From Taiwanofungus camphoratus (Eukaryota; Basidiomycota; Agaricomycetes; Polyporales; Taiwanofungaceae), in contig CP021221.1 in NCBI GenBank assembly GCA_003999685.1, forward strand, positions 3,224,001 to 3,288,000: DNA of 64,000 nt, read 5' to 3'. The notes beneath the pieces were generated by a model. That model was not told the DNA's origin. It saw nothing but the letters and a program-made list of their open reading frames with translations, and searched no databases. Both the position numbers and the translations under genes were made by a program. Below are positions 1 through 8,455 of this stretch, one piece after another; position 1 is the first letter of the stretch; every line of letters starts with the position of its first letter.

Positions 1-386
1 ATCATTCAGCACCCAATCAAGCCCAGCCTTCATCGTCATCGTCGCCATGGTTGTACCCTTCGCGGCTCTGATGAGCTTGCTGACAGTGAGTTGCGCGGAG
101 CATGGGAGAGAATCGTGCGTGCTGCCCCTCCAGTTTGAAACGCCATACGCCGTTGATAACCCAGTCTTAGGTTAGCGTTCTCCATGACGCAGCGGACGTC
201 CAGGAACATAAAGTCCTGGCTCGCACCGTCATTAGCCCACTCGACGCGAAGATCGTGATCGAAATGACTTACCCCCCTCCTTCAAAATTCCTCCTCCTGA
301 CCTTGCGCATGTATGGCAAGCACGCCGCACACCTAGATGTACGTTAATAAAGGTAAACCAATGACATATTTATTTCTAATGCTTAC
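1..386 (-). pseudogene. Upstream part of the decayed unknown region, cut by the window start
   Basis: Equivalent to 9592-9977. It contains the intron-like segments at 386-333 and 272-216. The rest of this copy lies before the window. Confidence 0.48.
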
Positions 387-419
387 CTCTCGTGGGCAAC
401 CGAGCGAGATCAACCTGCA

Positions 420-427
420 TGACGTCA
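420..427. promoter_or_regulatory. TGACGTCA (CRE/ATF-type) palindrome
   Basis: A perfect consensus binding site for CREB/ATF-type bZIP factors. It is only 8 bp and there is no recognisable gene start beside it, so a function is uncertain. Recurs once per unit (10011, 19611 and so on). Confidence 0.2.
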
Positions 428-492
428 ATGTGCGCGCCCTATCAACCACGATCATCGCCAACGCAGATCAACGTCGTGAACGACCAGAGCTT

Positions 493-985
493 GAAGCTCG
501 CAACGACCGTTGCGCGCGCGCTCGCAGATGCGCTTCCCGGGGACCGAGATGCCCCTTGGATCTTCAAGACGGCCTCCTGCCCCCTGCTCGCGGGACGTCG
601 ATATGTATACATATTGCGATCCCGGCCTTGCGTTTGGCCCATATCGTGGTCAGATGATAGTGTACCTTCAGCAACTTCATAGACAACAGAGGTCGAAGCT
701 CGCAACGACCATTGCGCTCGCAGGTGCACTTCCCGGGGACCGAGATGCCCTTTGAATCTTCTAGACGGCCTTCTGCCCCCTGCTCGCGGGACGTCGATAT
801 GTATATATATTGCCATCCCGGCCTCGCTTTTCGCCCATATCATGGTCAGATGCTAGTGTACGTTCAGCACCTTTATAGACAACGAGAAGCTCGAAACTCA
901 CAACCGTCGTCCTGCCTGCAGATGCCCTTTCGATCTTCAACATAGCCTCCTGCCCCTGCTCGCGGGACGTCGATATCTCGATTCT
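493..985. repeat. Diverged ~200-bp direct sub-repeats (2.5 copies)
   Basis: Three copies begin with a GAAGCTCG-containing motif at 493, 695 and 886, with spacings of 202 and 191 bp. Each contains a conserved core, CTGCTCGCGGGACGTCGATA, at 584, 780 and 956, and an AT-rich patch follows the first two. The first copy has a perfect 14-bp palindrome ATATGTATACATAT at 601-614. Partial outliers occur near 1190-1230 and 1764-1850. ORFs across this block on both strands are repeated fragments and are not called as genes. Unit 2 equivalent: 10084-10576. Confidence 0.75.
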
Positions 986-1292
986 GCGTTGCCTCGATTA
1001 GAACGGTTGGACAGGACGATCGAGTTCCCGTTGCCAAATGAGACGGCCCGCGCCTGCATCCTTGAAATACACGCGCGAAAGATGTCTGTCTCCCTCAATG
1101 TTAACTACGAGGAGCTTGCTCGATGTCCTTGTCGATGTGCGCATTGAGAATGAACGTCTAGACGAAACACATACAAAACGAATATAGACGTTGCGACAGT
1201 GGCCTCGCTTTCGGCCCACATTGTGATGGTTCCCCCTCTCCGCAAGAATACTCCGTTCGAGTCCAATCCAGGCCACGAGAGATTGAGAGCGC

Positions 1293-1535
1293 ATGCCTTT
1301 GCCAGGTTTGCGTGCAAACACGGTTGACCCTGATCTTGACCCCTACCTCCTACCCTCCTCTGCCTCCGCGGTGTGCACTGCGCTCGCAGTCGCGGCGCTG
1401 CGGCGGAACCTCATAGCGCACGCGGCCGTGGACGTAGAGATTGTCATTAGGGGATCACGCGCAAAGATGGCAGAGCAGCTGGAGCAGATACTGGCTCTGC
1501 GTGCTGCGAACATGACCGTGCGCAAGCTGCTGTGA
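1293..1535 (+). CDS. Hypothetical 80-residue ORF, possibly a gene fragment
   Basis: An ATG-to-TGA frame whose last 25 residues (KMAEQLEQILALRAANMTVR and onward) look amphipathic and helix-forming. I recognise no family, see no intron and see no promoter. The opposite strand is also open here, so chance is a real alternative. Unit 2 equivalent: 10884-11126. Confidence 0.2.
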   Translation: MPLPGLRANTVDPDLDPYLLPSSASAVCTALAVAALRRNLIAHAAVDVEIVIRGSRAKMAEQLEQILALRAANMTVRKLL

Positions 1536-1559
1536 AGAGATGTCGGCCGTGGGGGCGGG

Positions 1560-1763
1560 ATGGACAGTGCGAGAAGCACGAGTGGTTGATGCACGCTGGT
1601 CTGGTCTGTTCGTCGCTCTCGCTTTTCGCAGCGAAATGTCTTTTCAAGGCCCCATAAGTACTCCCAGCAGTGTGCCTCTACGTTTTCGATGACCCCTGCT
1701 CTAAATCACCGTTAGCACACTTTCCGCAGTGAGAGATCAAAACCACTCACCCTCCCAGTACGT
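1560..1763 (-). repeat. Detached intron-exon module related to 8817-9100
   Basis: On the minus strand an intron-like segment at 1750-1661 begins GTGAGTGGTTTTGATCT and ends GCTGGGAG, closely resembling the segment at 8923-8847. The following exon-like start reads YLWGLEKTF, matching YLRDLQKAF and YLQNLQTTF after the related introns at 8847 and 9057. It is therefore a duplicated piece of the unknown minus-strand region. Unit 2 equivalent: 11151-11354. Confidence 0.6.
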
Positions 1764-1850
1764 GGTTCAACATAGCCTTTTGCCCCTGCTCGCGGGACGT
1801 CGATATGTATAGACATTGCAATAATGACCTTACTTTCGGTCCGTGTCGTG
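1764..1850. repeat. Detached partial copy of the ~200-bp sub-repeat
   Basis: It matches 940-975 (the TTCAACATAGCC segment plus the CTGCTCGCGGGACG core at 1786) and then the AT-rich patch and downstream part of the 780-850 copy. It directly abuts the end of the intron-exon module at 1560-1763. Unit 2 equivalent: 11355-11441. Confidence 0.65.
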
Positions 1851-2351
1851 TTCTTCTATAGCCACAGACTATAGCATTTCCGACTGGCATTACGAAGGCA
1901 TAGCAGAGACGTGACGACGTCGGACTGCGACACCCTCTTATACCTTTATAATTATGCCGTTGCGCAATGGTTGCTACGAGTGACTTGACCGAACATTCCA
2001 TCATATGTTGCATAACGTACATAATGTATAGCCATTGTAAACTGTTTTTACGTCTGATCAAATCATTCATATATGAAGCGTGAACATTTCCGCCACCGGT
2101 TCTCGTGTGAATTTGGTTACTCTGGCGGTTTCGGCGGCGTCACCGTGTGACCGAGTCCATGATACTACCGACCCGACCGTTATCTTATCTGCAAGCAGTT
2201 CCGTCTCGAAACATGAGATGGAGCTGCAGACAATACTTATGTCTGAGAAAGAGTGTAAATGGCTGTCTGAGAGTGTGCAGAGTGTCGGCCCACAACCAAA
2301 CTGACATCATGTTTAAGAAGGTAGTTCGTAGCAATTGCTTGTGAGCACAGG
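1851..2351. other. No recognisable gene
   Basis: AT-richer than the rest of the unit. It holds two overlapping short plus-strand ORFs (2080-2304 and 2147-2344) and one minus-strand ORF ending at 1747, none with recognisable protein character. Confidence 0.5.
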
Positions 2352-2402
2352 AGGTCGATTGGCCGACCTTTGATTGAGCTTTCTCGCTGCGCAAAGCTCA
2401 AT
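2352..2402. repeat. Two adjacent perfect hairpins
   Basis: The first has arms AGGTCG/CGACCT at 2352-2357 and 2364-2369. The second has perfect 10-bp arms ATTGAGCTTT/AAAGCTCAAT at 2373-2382 and 2393-2402 around a 10-nt loop. They are separated by 3 bp. Unit 2 equivalent: 11943-11993. Confidence 0.75.
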
Positions 2403-3057
2403 CCTCGGGTCTCAAATTTCTGTATACCAATTGCAATGTAGATGAAACTGTCTATTAAATTACATGTGCCCCCATTTGCAGTGTGCTACAATATACTGAC
2501 TGACTTGAAGCCGTGTGCATGCCTTCGACCTAATTTCGAGCACAAAACAACAGAATGCTGATGCAGCACTCGAAATTGGATCGACGCTCGTTCGTTCGCA
2601 CTCTCTGGGACAATCTAATCAGCAACGATCCCAGATAGGTCACATCTGGGAGTCTCTCGTCCGTTTCGCCGTGATTCCGAGTCCACAACCATATCCTAGG
2701 GTGAGGATTTTTTTATTACAGATATGCGAGTCTGAGGACAATATCTACGCAATCGAGGTAAGTGCGCATACCTTTCCGCTGCATGAAACTGTGCTAATCT
2801 GTTCAATTTTGTCTTTTGCCTTTTTCCGCGGAGCTGCGCTCCTGTCCTTACAATACTAGGTATTACGGCCTCCCCGTTCCGTCATGGCTACAGCAGGGAG
2901 CTCCCTATCCATTAACGCAAATTGAGATGAAATTGTGTACCCACTGACTGTCTGTATTCCCGACACATTATTCCTTCACAAGCCCGTCATCTGCATGTAC
3001 TCGTCATTACTGCCATCAAGATTCCATGTTGCAGGTAAATTTACCCAGCCGCGTCGT
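2403..3057. other. No recognisable gene; intron-like signals on the plus strand
   Basis: A polypyrimidine-AG at 2709-2720 and a GTAAGT donor at 2758 bracket a possible 37-nt exon, but no flanking coding sequence can be recognised. An inverted repeat with 9-bp arms AATTTCGAG/CTCGAAATT lies at 2532-2540 and 2569-2577. The ORFs at 2515-2859 and 2935-3411 show no known motif. Confidence 0.4.
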
Positions 3058-3737
3058 TTCGTATTTTCGAAATACGAACTTTCGCGAGTAATAGCCGCCG
3101 CTGAGGTACGCGAAGGTTCGCGCGCGCAACGCTACGTTGCTTTCTCAGAGTGTCTCATCTATTCTTACCCTTCCGTAGAATCCTGCACCGCCAGCGGCAC
3201 ACCACGGTTCTCTGCGCTGCAACGGAAGGTTTGCCGTTGCAGACCTGGACGAAGTTTCCTGGCCGTCTCGTATCTGGGGACCTTCTCGATCCTGCACTCG
3301 TTCATTCGGGTCCTCGTCATCAAACTATCCCTGGGCCTGTTCAAAAGCCTACCAAGGTATCCCGCTGACTGCAGAATTCCGGCTCCCGAGTATTTCGTGC
3401 ATAAATTCTAGCGGCTAGGTGCGCGTTACGCGAACAGAGGTACGTTACGATCACGGTTGCGACGTACGATATGTCCTGCTTACCGAACTGTTTTACTTTG
3501 ATCCATCCTCTACAACCCTACACATCTACCGGTCTGAGCAGAATATGGTCAAGGCTATGCGGACGGGATTCGACTGTACGAGCGCAGACGTACCTTCCAG
3601 GTACGTGATCTCTCGTCTCGCGGCGGTTCTCTTGCTCACTGTGGTGGGCATTCGCCGTTAGTCTTCGCAGGTACGATGTTCCTCCGTTCAGCGGGAGGAG
3701 ACATCTTCCGCTCGTTTCGCTTGTAGCGAAGGTTCGC
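3058..3737. repeat. Hairpin-rich stretch
   Basis: Perfect short inverted repeats occur at 3058-3078 (TTCGTATTT/AAATACGAA, 3-nt loop), 3110-3121 (GCGAAGGTTCGC), 3588-3606 (ACGTACCT/AGGTACGT, 3-nt loop) and 3726-3737 (GCGAAGGTTCGC again). No protein family is recognisable in the ORFs that cross it. Unit 2 equivalent: 12649-13329. Confidence 0.6.
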
Positions 3738-4094
3738 TAGCGATTGCGCTTGGTCCGATCGAGTACGTACGTGTGATTTCCCGTCTCCCGTGCGTCCTTC
3801 CCCACCCCATTCTCCGTTGCCCTTTCCGAGGCTGACGCGCTACGGAGATGCAGCGGCCACTTCCGCCCGTCTTCCCTGCAAGCGAGGACCCGAGCGTGGA
3901 CAGCTCGTCGTCACCAGGGCACCGCGCCGCGTAGCCTCTAGCGGGATGACGAGAGCCGCGCAGGGACGCCGGGCGAGCGAATGCGAGATGGGCGGCGTTT
4001 CTCGTCTCTCGCCTCCGCGGGTATTCGTTTCGCCTGGTTGGATGGAGGATGGGGTCGGCGTACCGGGGCGGAGATGGAAGGAGGAGGATTGGGG

Positions 4095-4276
4095 TATAAA
4101 GCGGTGAGTGTTCTTGCCGTTCTCTTCTTCCGTCCCCTTTCCAGTCCGTCCTGTTTACCCTCCATTTTCTCCTCCCCCGTCTCTTCCCCGCATCTCGATC
4201 AGGCTTACCTCAATCATGCCAACACTCACCATGCTTCCATCATGGAGCACCTTCCACGCAGTTCACCGTCGATGAG
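4095..4276 (+). promoter_or_regulatory. TATA box, spliced pyrimidine-rich leader and small first exon (candidate)
   Basis: TATAAA at 4095-4100 is followed at once by a GTGAGT donor (4104). A long C/T-rich stretch then ends in AG at 4202, and a short exon-like segment contains ATGs at 4216 and 4242 before a GTAAGG donor at 4277. This resembles the 5' end of a fungal gene, but no downstream coding exon can be recognised, so it may be a beheaded or tail-less relic. Unit 2 equivalent: about 13687-13869. Confidence 0.3.
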
Positions 4277-5460
4277 GTAAGGAAGATACCTGTATTTCCG
4301 TCAATCTATGTACTGACATGTCTGCTACCTACCTGCACCATGCTCCCCATTCGCGATGCGGCCGTGTCGCTTGACTGCGCTCACCACTCGTGAGCGTCCG
4401 AACGCGTTCATCGCGCGATCCTCACGGTAGCGAGGATGCCAGTGCCGTCGACTGCCCGCCTGACCACTCGCCCGACCGCTCACTCGATCGCTCGCCCTTC
4501 GCCTCGCTCTCGATCACTTTCTCCCTCCGCTTCACGCATCACGGAGCGTCAAGACCACAGGTACGTACCGGTTCGTCTGAGCCGGCCCGCCGCCGAACTC
4601 ACCCTGCCGTTCCTCACATTCCAGACGTCGCGCTCGCCGCGTGAGCGGCTCCGTTGGCAGGGGGGCGGGCACAAAAGCACGGAGGAAGGCGGTGGTGGCA
4701 GTATCATAGAAAGAAGTAGATTACCGTAGCGTAGCGTAGTTACCCTCTCGTCGTGCACAGGTACGGCGGGTGGTGCGTTGCGGCACTCGCGCCGTGTTCG
4801 TTCTCGGCCAGCCAGCCGAGACCCAGTGGCGAGATTTGAGGGGGAAAGACGGGCATAGTGGATCCCGTCCGTCCCCCATTCCTCGAGCGCGCCGAGGCGC
4901 TCGCAGCTCGTACGGGGCGCAGCGTCGGGTAGCTATGCGGCTTCGCCGAGGGAAACCGCACCAAGTCCGGGTCTACGCCGTTCGCAAGTGGGCAGGATAG
5001 TTGCTGCTGGCAACTGGCTTACTGCACGTGAAACGACGAGCAGGGACCAGCCGTGAGCAGCGTCGGTACCGCCAGGACGAGTGCCTCGAGAACGGCAGAT
5101 GGCGGACGTCAGACGCTGGGAGCAGGGTTCAGCGAGCCGGGAGCAAGGCTGGGATGACGTACCTAGCGGGACATCCAACCCACGGCTGCGTCACGCCGGG
5201 CGTTGACATCAAACGCCGTTCGTCATCGGCCTGCCAGAGAAGGCACGGGCGCTGACTGGCATTGCGCGCGGATAGTCTGCGCGCGACGCTGGAATTCGTC
5301 AGCGCGTGAGGCCGTGCGCCGTTTGCGAACGTGCTGCGTTTGAGACGGTTGCCAGTCGTGAGCCGTGGAAGGCTGGATGGGATGGGCCGTTGGCGGTATC
5401 GCGGCGCACGGATCGGGGACAGTGGGCAGAGGGAAGGGGATACTGTCAGCACCGTCTCAC
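4277..5460. other. No recognisable gene; one intron-like segment
   Basis: A plus-strand GT-AG segment lies at 4560-4623 (GTACGTACC donor, CATTCCAG acceptor), with Arg/Ser/Pro-rich open frames around it that look compositional. Open frames exist on both strands throughout, as expected of GC-rich DNA. The 256-codon minus-strand ORF at 5129-5899 overlaps real TMEM135-like homology only in its upper part, including SFVVLYKFVLNALP. Below 5461 nothing matches that family. Confidence 0.45.
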
Positions 5461-6487
5461 CCTCAACGCCTGCTGCTCGATCGCGGTCCGCGGCCCGCGC
5501 TTCTCGAAGAGATTCGCAAGCGCGCCCGCGAGCACGGAGTATGATCGCCGCGTTCGCTTGCACAGCCACGCCTGGTGCGTCTGCGCGGCCGTCGAGAGGC
5601 ACGGGCCGCGGCCTCCTCGGCGTCGTCAGGGAAGGGAGAGTCCGGGGAAGGGGACGCGGAATGGAGAACGGTGTGGCGGAGGAGCGAGCGCGAGCGGGTG
5701 GAGCTGGCGCGCCGCGGCCTGGGCTCGGGGGGAGTGCGTTGAGGACGAATTTGTAGAGGACGACGAACGAGCCCGGGGTCAGGGGCACGAGGGTGGTGGT
5801 GAGATGACGAGGCAACATGGATGATAAACGGGGGCGCACCGAGCACGGCTGCGAGTCTGAACGACTCGGGCCCGAACGCTGCATGCTGTATGAGCGCAAG
5901 GCACGTCTCGGTCAGTACAGCGGACGGAGAGACGTCGTGAGAGAGGTGGATCGGAACGATCCACCGGTCGCTCACTCTGCCTGCCGGGAGAGCGAAATGA
6001 CGTAGCCCGTCTTAGCTGACGGGCTCTCTCGGCAGATCCGCGCTGTGTGCTATCGCTGTGTGCACACATGGGGACACTCACCTCGGCAGGTCGTCGATTC
6101 TGGTCACGCGCAGGATCAGATTGACACCCGAGGGGATAGCGAACGCCAAGCCACCCGCCCCTGGCGTTTGACAGCGCAAAGGCGTCAAGATTCGCGACGC
6201 TGGAAAAGGCTGGGGGACGTACCGAGGCCGCCCCTTCCGCCATGCTCGAGACACTCCCACTGGTCCTGCAGCTCTTCGACGGGCCGCTCGCCGCTGTCGC
6301 GCCAGACGATCTTGCGGGCCTCGCGGAGGCGCTCCCCTTAGTTTGCGAGTGCGACGGAATTGTCGAACGAGGCCATGGCGCGCTTGGGGGCGAATTCGAG
6401 GAAGGAGGGCGTGCGCGACAGGCCGGGTGCCTGGTCCGAGTCCGGGGAAAGCGGAGAAAGAGGCGTGGTGGCGTTGCGGGGAGCCAT
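5461..6487 (-). pseudogene. TMEM135-like membrane protein, decayed 5' part, unit 1
   Basis: Related fungal proteins are multi-pass membrane proteins with a TMEM135 N-terminal domain; their role in fungi is poorly known. Reading the minus strand, ATG at 6487 opens an exon to 6223 with ASFDNSVALAN, then RLREARKIVWRDSGERPVEE and CLEHGG. A GT-AG intron (6222-6161) leads to exon 6160-6082 with AGGLAFAIPSGVNLILRV. Further on are ALIQHAAFGPESFRLAAVLG, SFVVLYKFVLNALP and QAWLCKRTRRSYSVLAGALA, in the family order. The gene is broken. TAA replaces codon 50. The frame is not kept across the second intron as I read it. The acceptor before SFVVLYK reads GG rather than AG. At least two further frame changes follow. 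Homology stops near 5461, so the C-terminal half is missing. A GT-AG intron at 6603-6551 may lie in the leader. It diverges from the phytase gene, about 580 bp apart. The family call is from memory of conserved motifs. Confidence 0.7.
5946..6034. repeat. Three stacked hairpins inside the TMEM135-like intron
   Basis: Perfect arms GTGGATCG/CGATCCAC lie at 5946-5953 and 5957-5964 (3-nt loop). Then TGCCGGGAGAG (5982-5992) pairs with CTCTCGGCA (6026-6034) apart from a 2-nt bulge, enclosing a perfect inner hairpin AGCCCGTC/GACGGGCT at 6004-6011 and 6018-6025. Unit 2 equivalent: 15539-15627. Confidence 0.7.
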
Positions 6488-7068
6488 GGCGCGCTTGGGG
6501 AGTCGGTTGCGGCTGGACAGGGGGAGCGCGAAGAGCAAGAGCGCCTGCAGCTGCGTGACGTCTGGTTGGCTTGGAGCGCGACTAGTGATGTGGGGGAACT
6601 CACCTGGGCGTGGCTGCAGCCTCTCTCGAGCCAGCGCGGGGACAAGGATGGTTGCCGGAGACGGAGCCAGACACGAGGCGTACAATATGAGAGGTGGCGT
6701 CAGTGTTGCTGAGATTGTCGAGATAAGCGACCAACAAGCGCTGGGTGCGTTGGCTGAGAGGAACGACGATGCTGGAGACGAAACACCGAGAACGCTGCGG
6801 TCGCGCTCGTTCAGTGTGAATTTCCCCGTCTTGCGACTCTGTCCTCCTGAGCACTCTGCACACACGGCAAGGCTTCCACCCGCTCTAAGGCCGTCTGCGG
6901 CGGGGGAGCGTGTTTCCCGCGTGCCTATCGACAGCTGCAGGCCTGACCACGACGAGAATAGCGGCGTCTGACAGCGAATCACACTCGGATCGTCGACGAA
7001 CGTGCCTGCCGTCCGCCCCGCCGAAGCCCTCCTTGCGCGTTTCTCACTGATGTGACCTGACACGAGCC
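6488..7068. promoter_or_regulatory. Divergent intergenic region between the TMEM135-like and phytase relics
   Basis: This 581-bp stretch separates two start codons that point away from each other, so it probably held both promoters. A minus-strand intron at 6603-6551 suggests that the TMEM135-like leader was spliced. I see no clear TATA box. Long open frames on both strands here (for example the minus-strand ORF ending at 6338 and a 203-codon plus-strand ORF) are most simply explained by GC-rich composition. The equivalent region in unit 2 is 16081-16661. Confidence 0.45.
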
Positions 7069-8362
7069 ATGTCGAAGCAACAGAGCCAGCTCCTCCCCGA
7101 CGCTTATAGCCGCTGCAGGAGCGCGAGGGGCATCAAGACTCTCGGTGCGTACCCTGCTCTGATCTGGACGAGGCGCACGCTCTGCGGCAAGATGTCGAGC
7201 CTCTTTCTCATCTGCGTGTCGTTCTACGTCTTTTGCGCGTACGTGACGCTGGTCGCGTCCAAGCCCGACTCGCGCTCTGGCAGGCAGCAGCCCACGACGT
7301 CGGGCGGGTTCGCTCTGCCGGAGAGCGCACACAGCTGGGCGATGTACACGCCGTACTATCCGCTGGACGACTACGTGCCTCCGCCACAGGACTGCGAGAT
7401 TGTCCAGGTGAGCGTCGTGTGCGGTCTGCGTCGATCGATCGCGATCGTCCGCGGTGCAGAGTCGTGGTCCGCGGACGTATCGGGGCATTCCCCCTTGCAT
7501 TTCATATTGACGATCGCCGGTCATGTCACAGGTCAACATCGTACGTCATACGCTATCTCGTAGATACATCGCATCGACTGAGGCTTCCGCCAGCTGCAAA
7601 GACACGGCGCCCGGTACCCGACGAAATCGGCCAGCAAGGCGATCAAGAAGGCGCTGAAGAAGCTGCAGGGCGCAAAGAAGTTTACGGACCCCCAGATGTA
7701 TTTCCTCCACAACTTCACCTACTCGCTGGGCAAGGACGACCTGGTGCCGTTCGGAGCTGCAGAGTGAGCGTGGTCCTGCTACGATCGGGCGGTGGACTGA
7801 CAGAGGCCACATAGGTCGTATGAGGCCGGCGAGCAGGCGTTCTGGCGGTACTCGGATCTGATGAGCGAGGACAAGCTGCCGTTCGTGCGGGCTTCGAGCA
7901 AACAGCGGGTGGTGGATTCGGCGACGAACTGGACAGCAGGTATGTTGACGTCGTCAAGTTGATGGCCCGACTCACGTCGTAGGAAGGATTCGCGGTGGCC
8001 AGCCACCAGCAATACGCGCCGGTCCTGTCGGTCATCCTGTCGGAAAGCGTAGGTCGGTCTCGCGCCATCTCACACACAGCCGGCACTCACGCACGCATAG
8101 GCCAACGACACCCTGGACGACGCGAACTGCCCGAACGCCGGGTCAGCGGACGCACAGGACGCGGCGTGGCAGGCGGTGTACGCGCCGAACATCACCGCGG
8201 CGCTCAACGCGTACGCACCGGGGGCGGACCTGGACGACGACGACACGGGGAGCCTGATGAGCCTGTGCCCGTTCGAGACGGTGGCCAAGATGGGACGGGA
8301 GCGGGTTCTGCGGGCTGTTCGAGCAGCTGGGGGCGTTCGCTGGGTACGAGTACGCGGGCGAT
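7069..8362 (+). pseudogene. Phytase (histidine acid phosphatase), 5' two thirds only, unit 1
   Basis: Intact relatives are secreted or membrane-anchored enzymes that release phosphate from phytate. The gene model is exons 7069-7407, 7532-7540, 7594-7763, 7815-7939, 7987-8048 and 8101 onward; every intron is GT-AG and all joins keep frame. Residues 42-62 form a hydrophobic segment after a basic 41-residue tail, suggesting a type II signal anchor; a start at 7192 (Met42) would instead give a signal peptide. The catalytic RHGARYP lies at residues 119-125 with nucleophile His120, followed by family landmarks FTDP, PFVRASS, RVVDS, NWTAG, ANCPN and MSLCPFET, and N-glycosylation sites NFT, NWT, NDT and NIT. 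After Lys298 the homology continues one frame over ([19 protein letters not shown], ending at 8362) and then stops. The C-terminal third with the HD proton-donor motif is missing from the unit, so no active enzyme is expected. The in-frame product would end at 8415. Family assignment rests on remembered basidiomycete phytases. Confidence 0.88.
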
Positions 8363-8455
8363 GGAGGTGGAGGTGGAGTGGGGTGTTGAGGGGGCGTGTG
8401 ATGCTTACGTTTTGAAGAGAGGATTGGTGTGCATGGAGGTTAGGGTCAAAAACAG

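Noticed and set aside
442-943. Several overlapping ORFs on both strands
   Set aside because: They cross the ~200-bp sub-repeats and contain the same motif repeated (for example ASRGQ and DHDMG), reflecting repeated DNA rather than a protein gene.
584-980. CRISPR-like array
   Set aside because: The repeats are about 190-200 bp apart, diverged, without regular spacers or cas genes, and in a eukaryotic context.
5129-5899. 256-codon minus-strand ORF as an intact gene
   Set aside because: Only its upper part shows TMEM135-like homology; the rest is compositional, and the homology moves to other frames.
5779-6645. 288-codon minus-strand ORF rich in Ser, Arg and Pro
   Set aside because: It runs in a different frame from the recognisable TMEM135-like segments and has low-complexity composition expected of an antiframe in GC-rich DNA.
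6360-6971. 203-codon plus-strand ORF
   Set aside because: It lies opposite the TMEM135-like exon and the divergent promoter region, with no recognisable domain or intron signals.
6979-7539. 186-codon minus-strand ORF
   Set aside because: It is antisense to the first phytase exon, whose plus-strand reading is clearly the real one.
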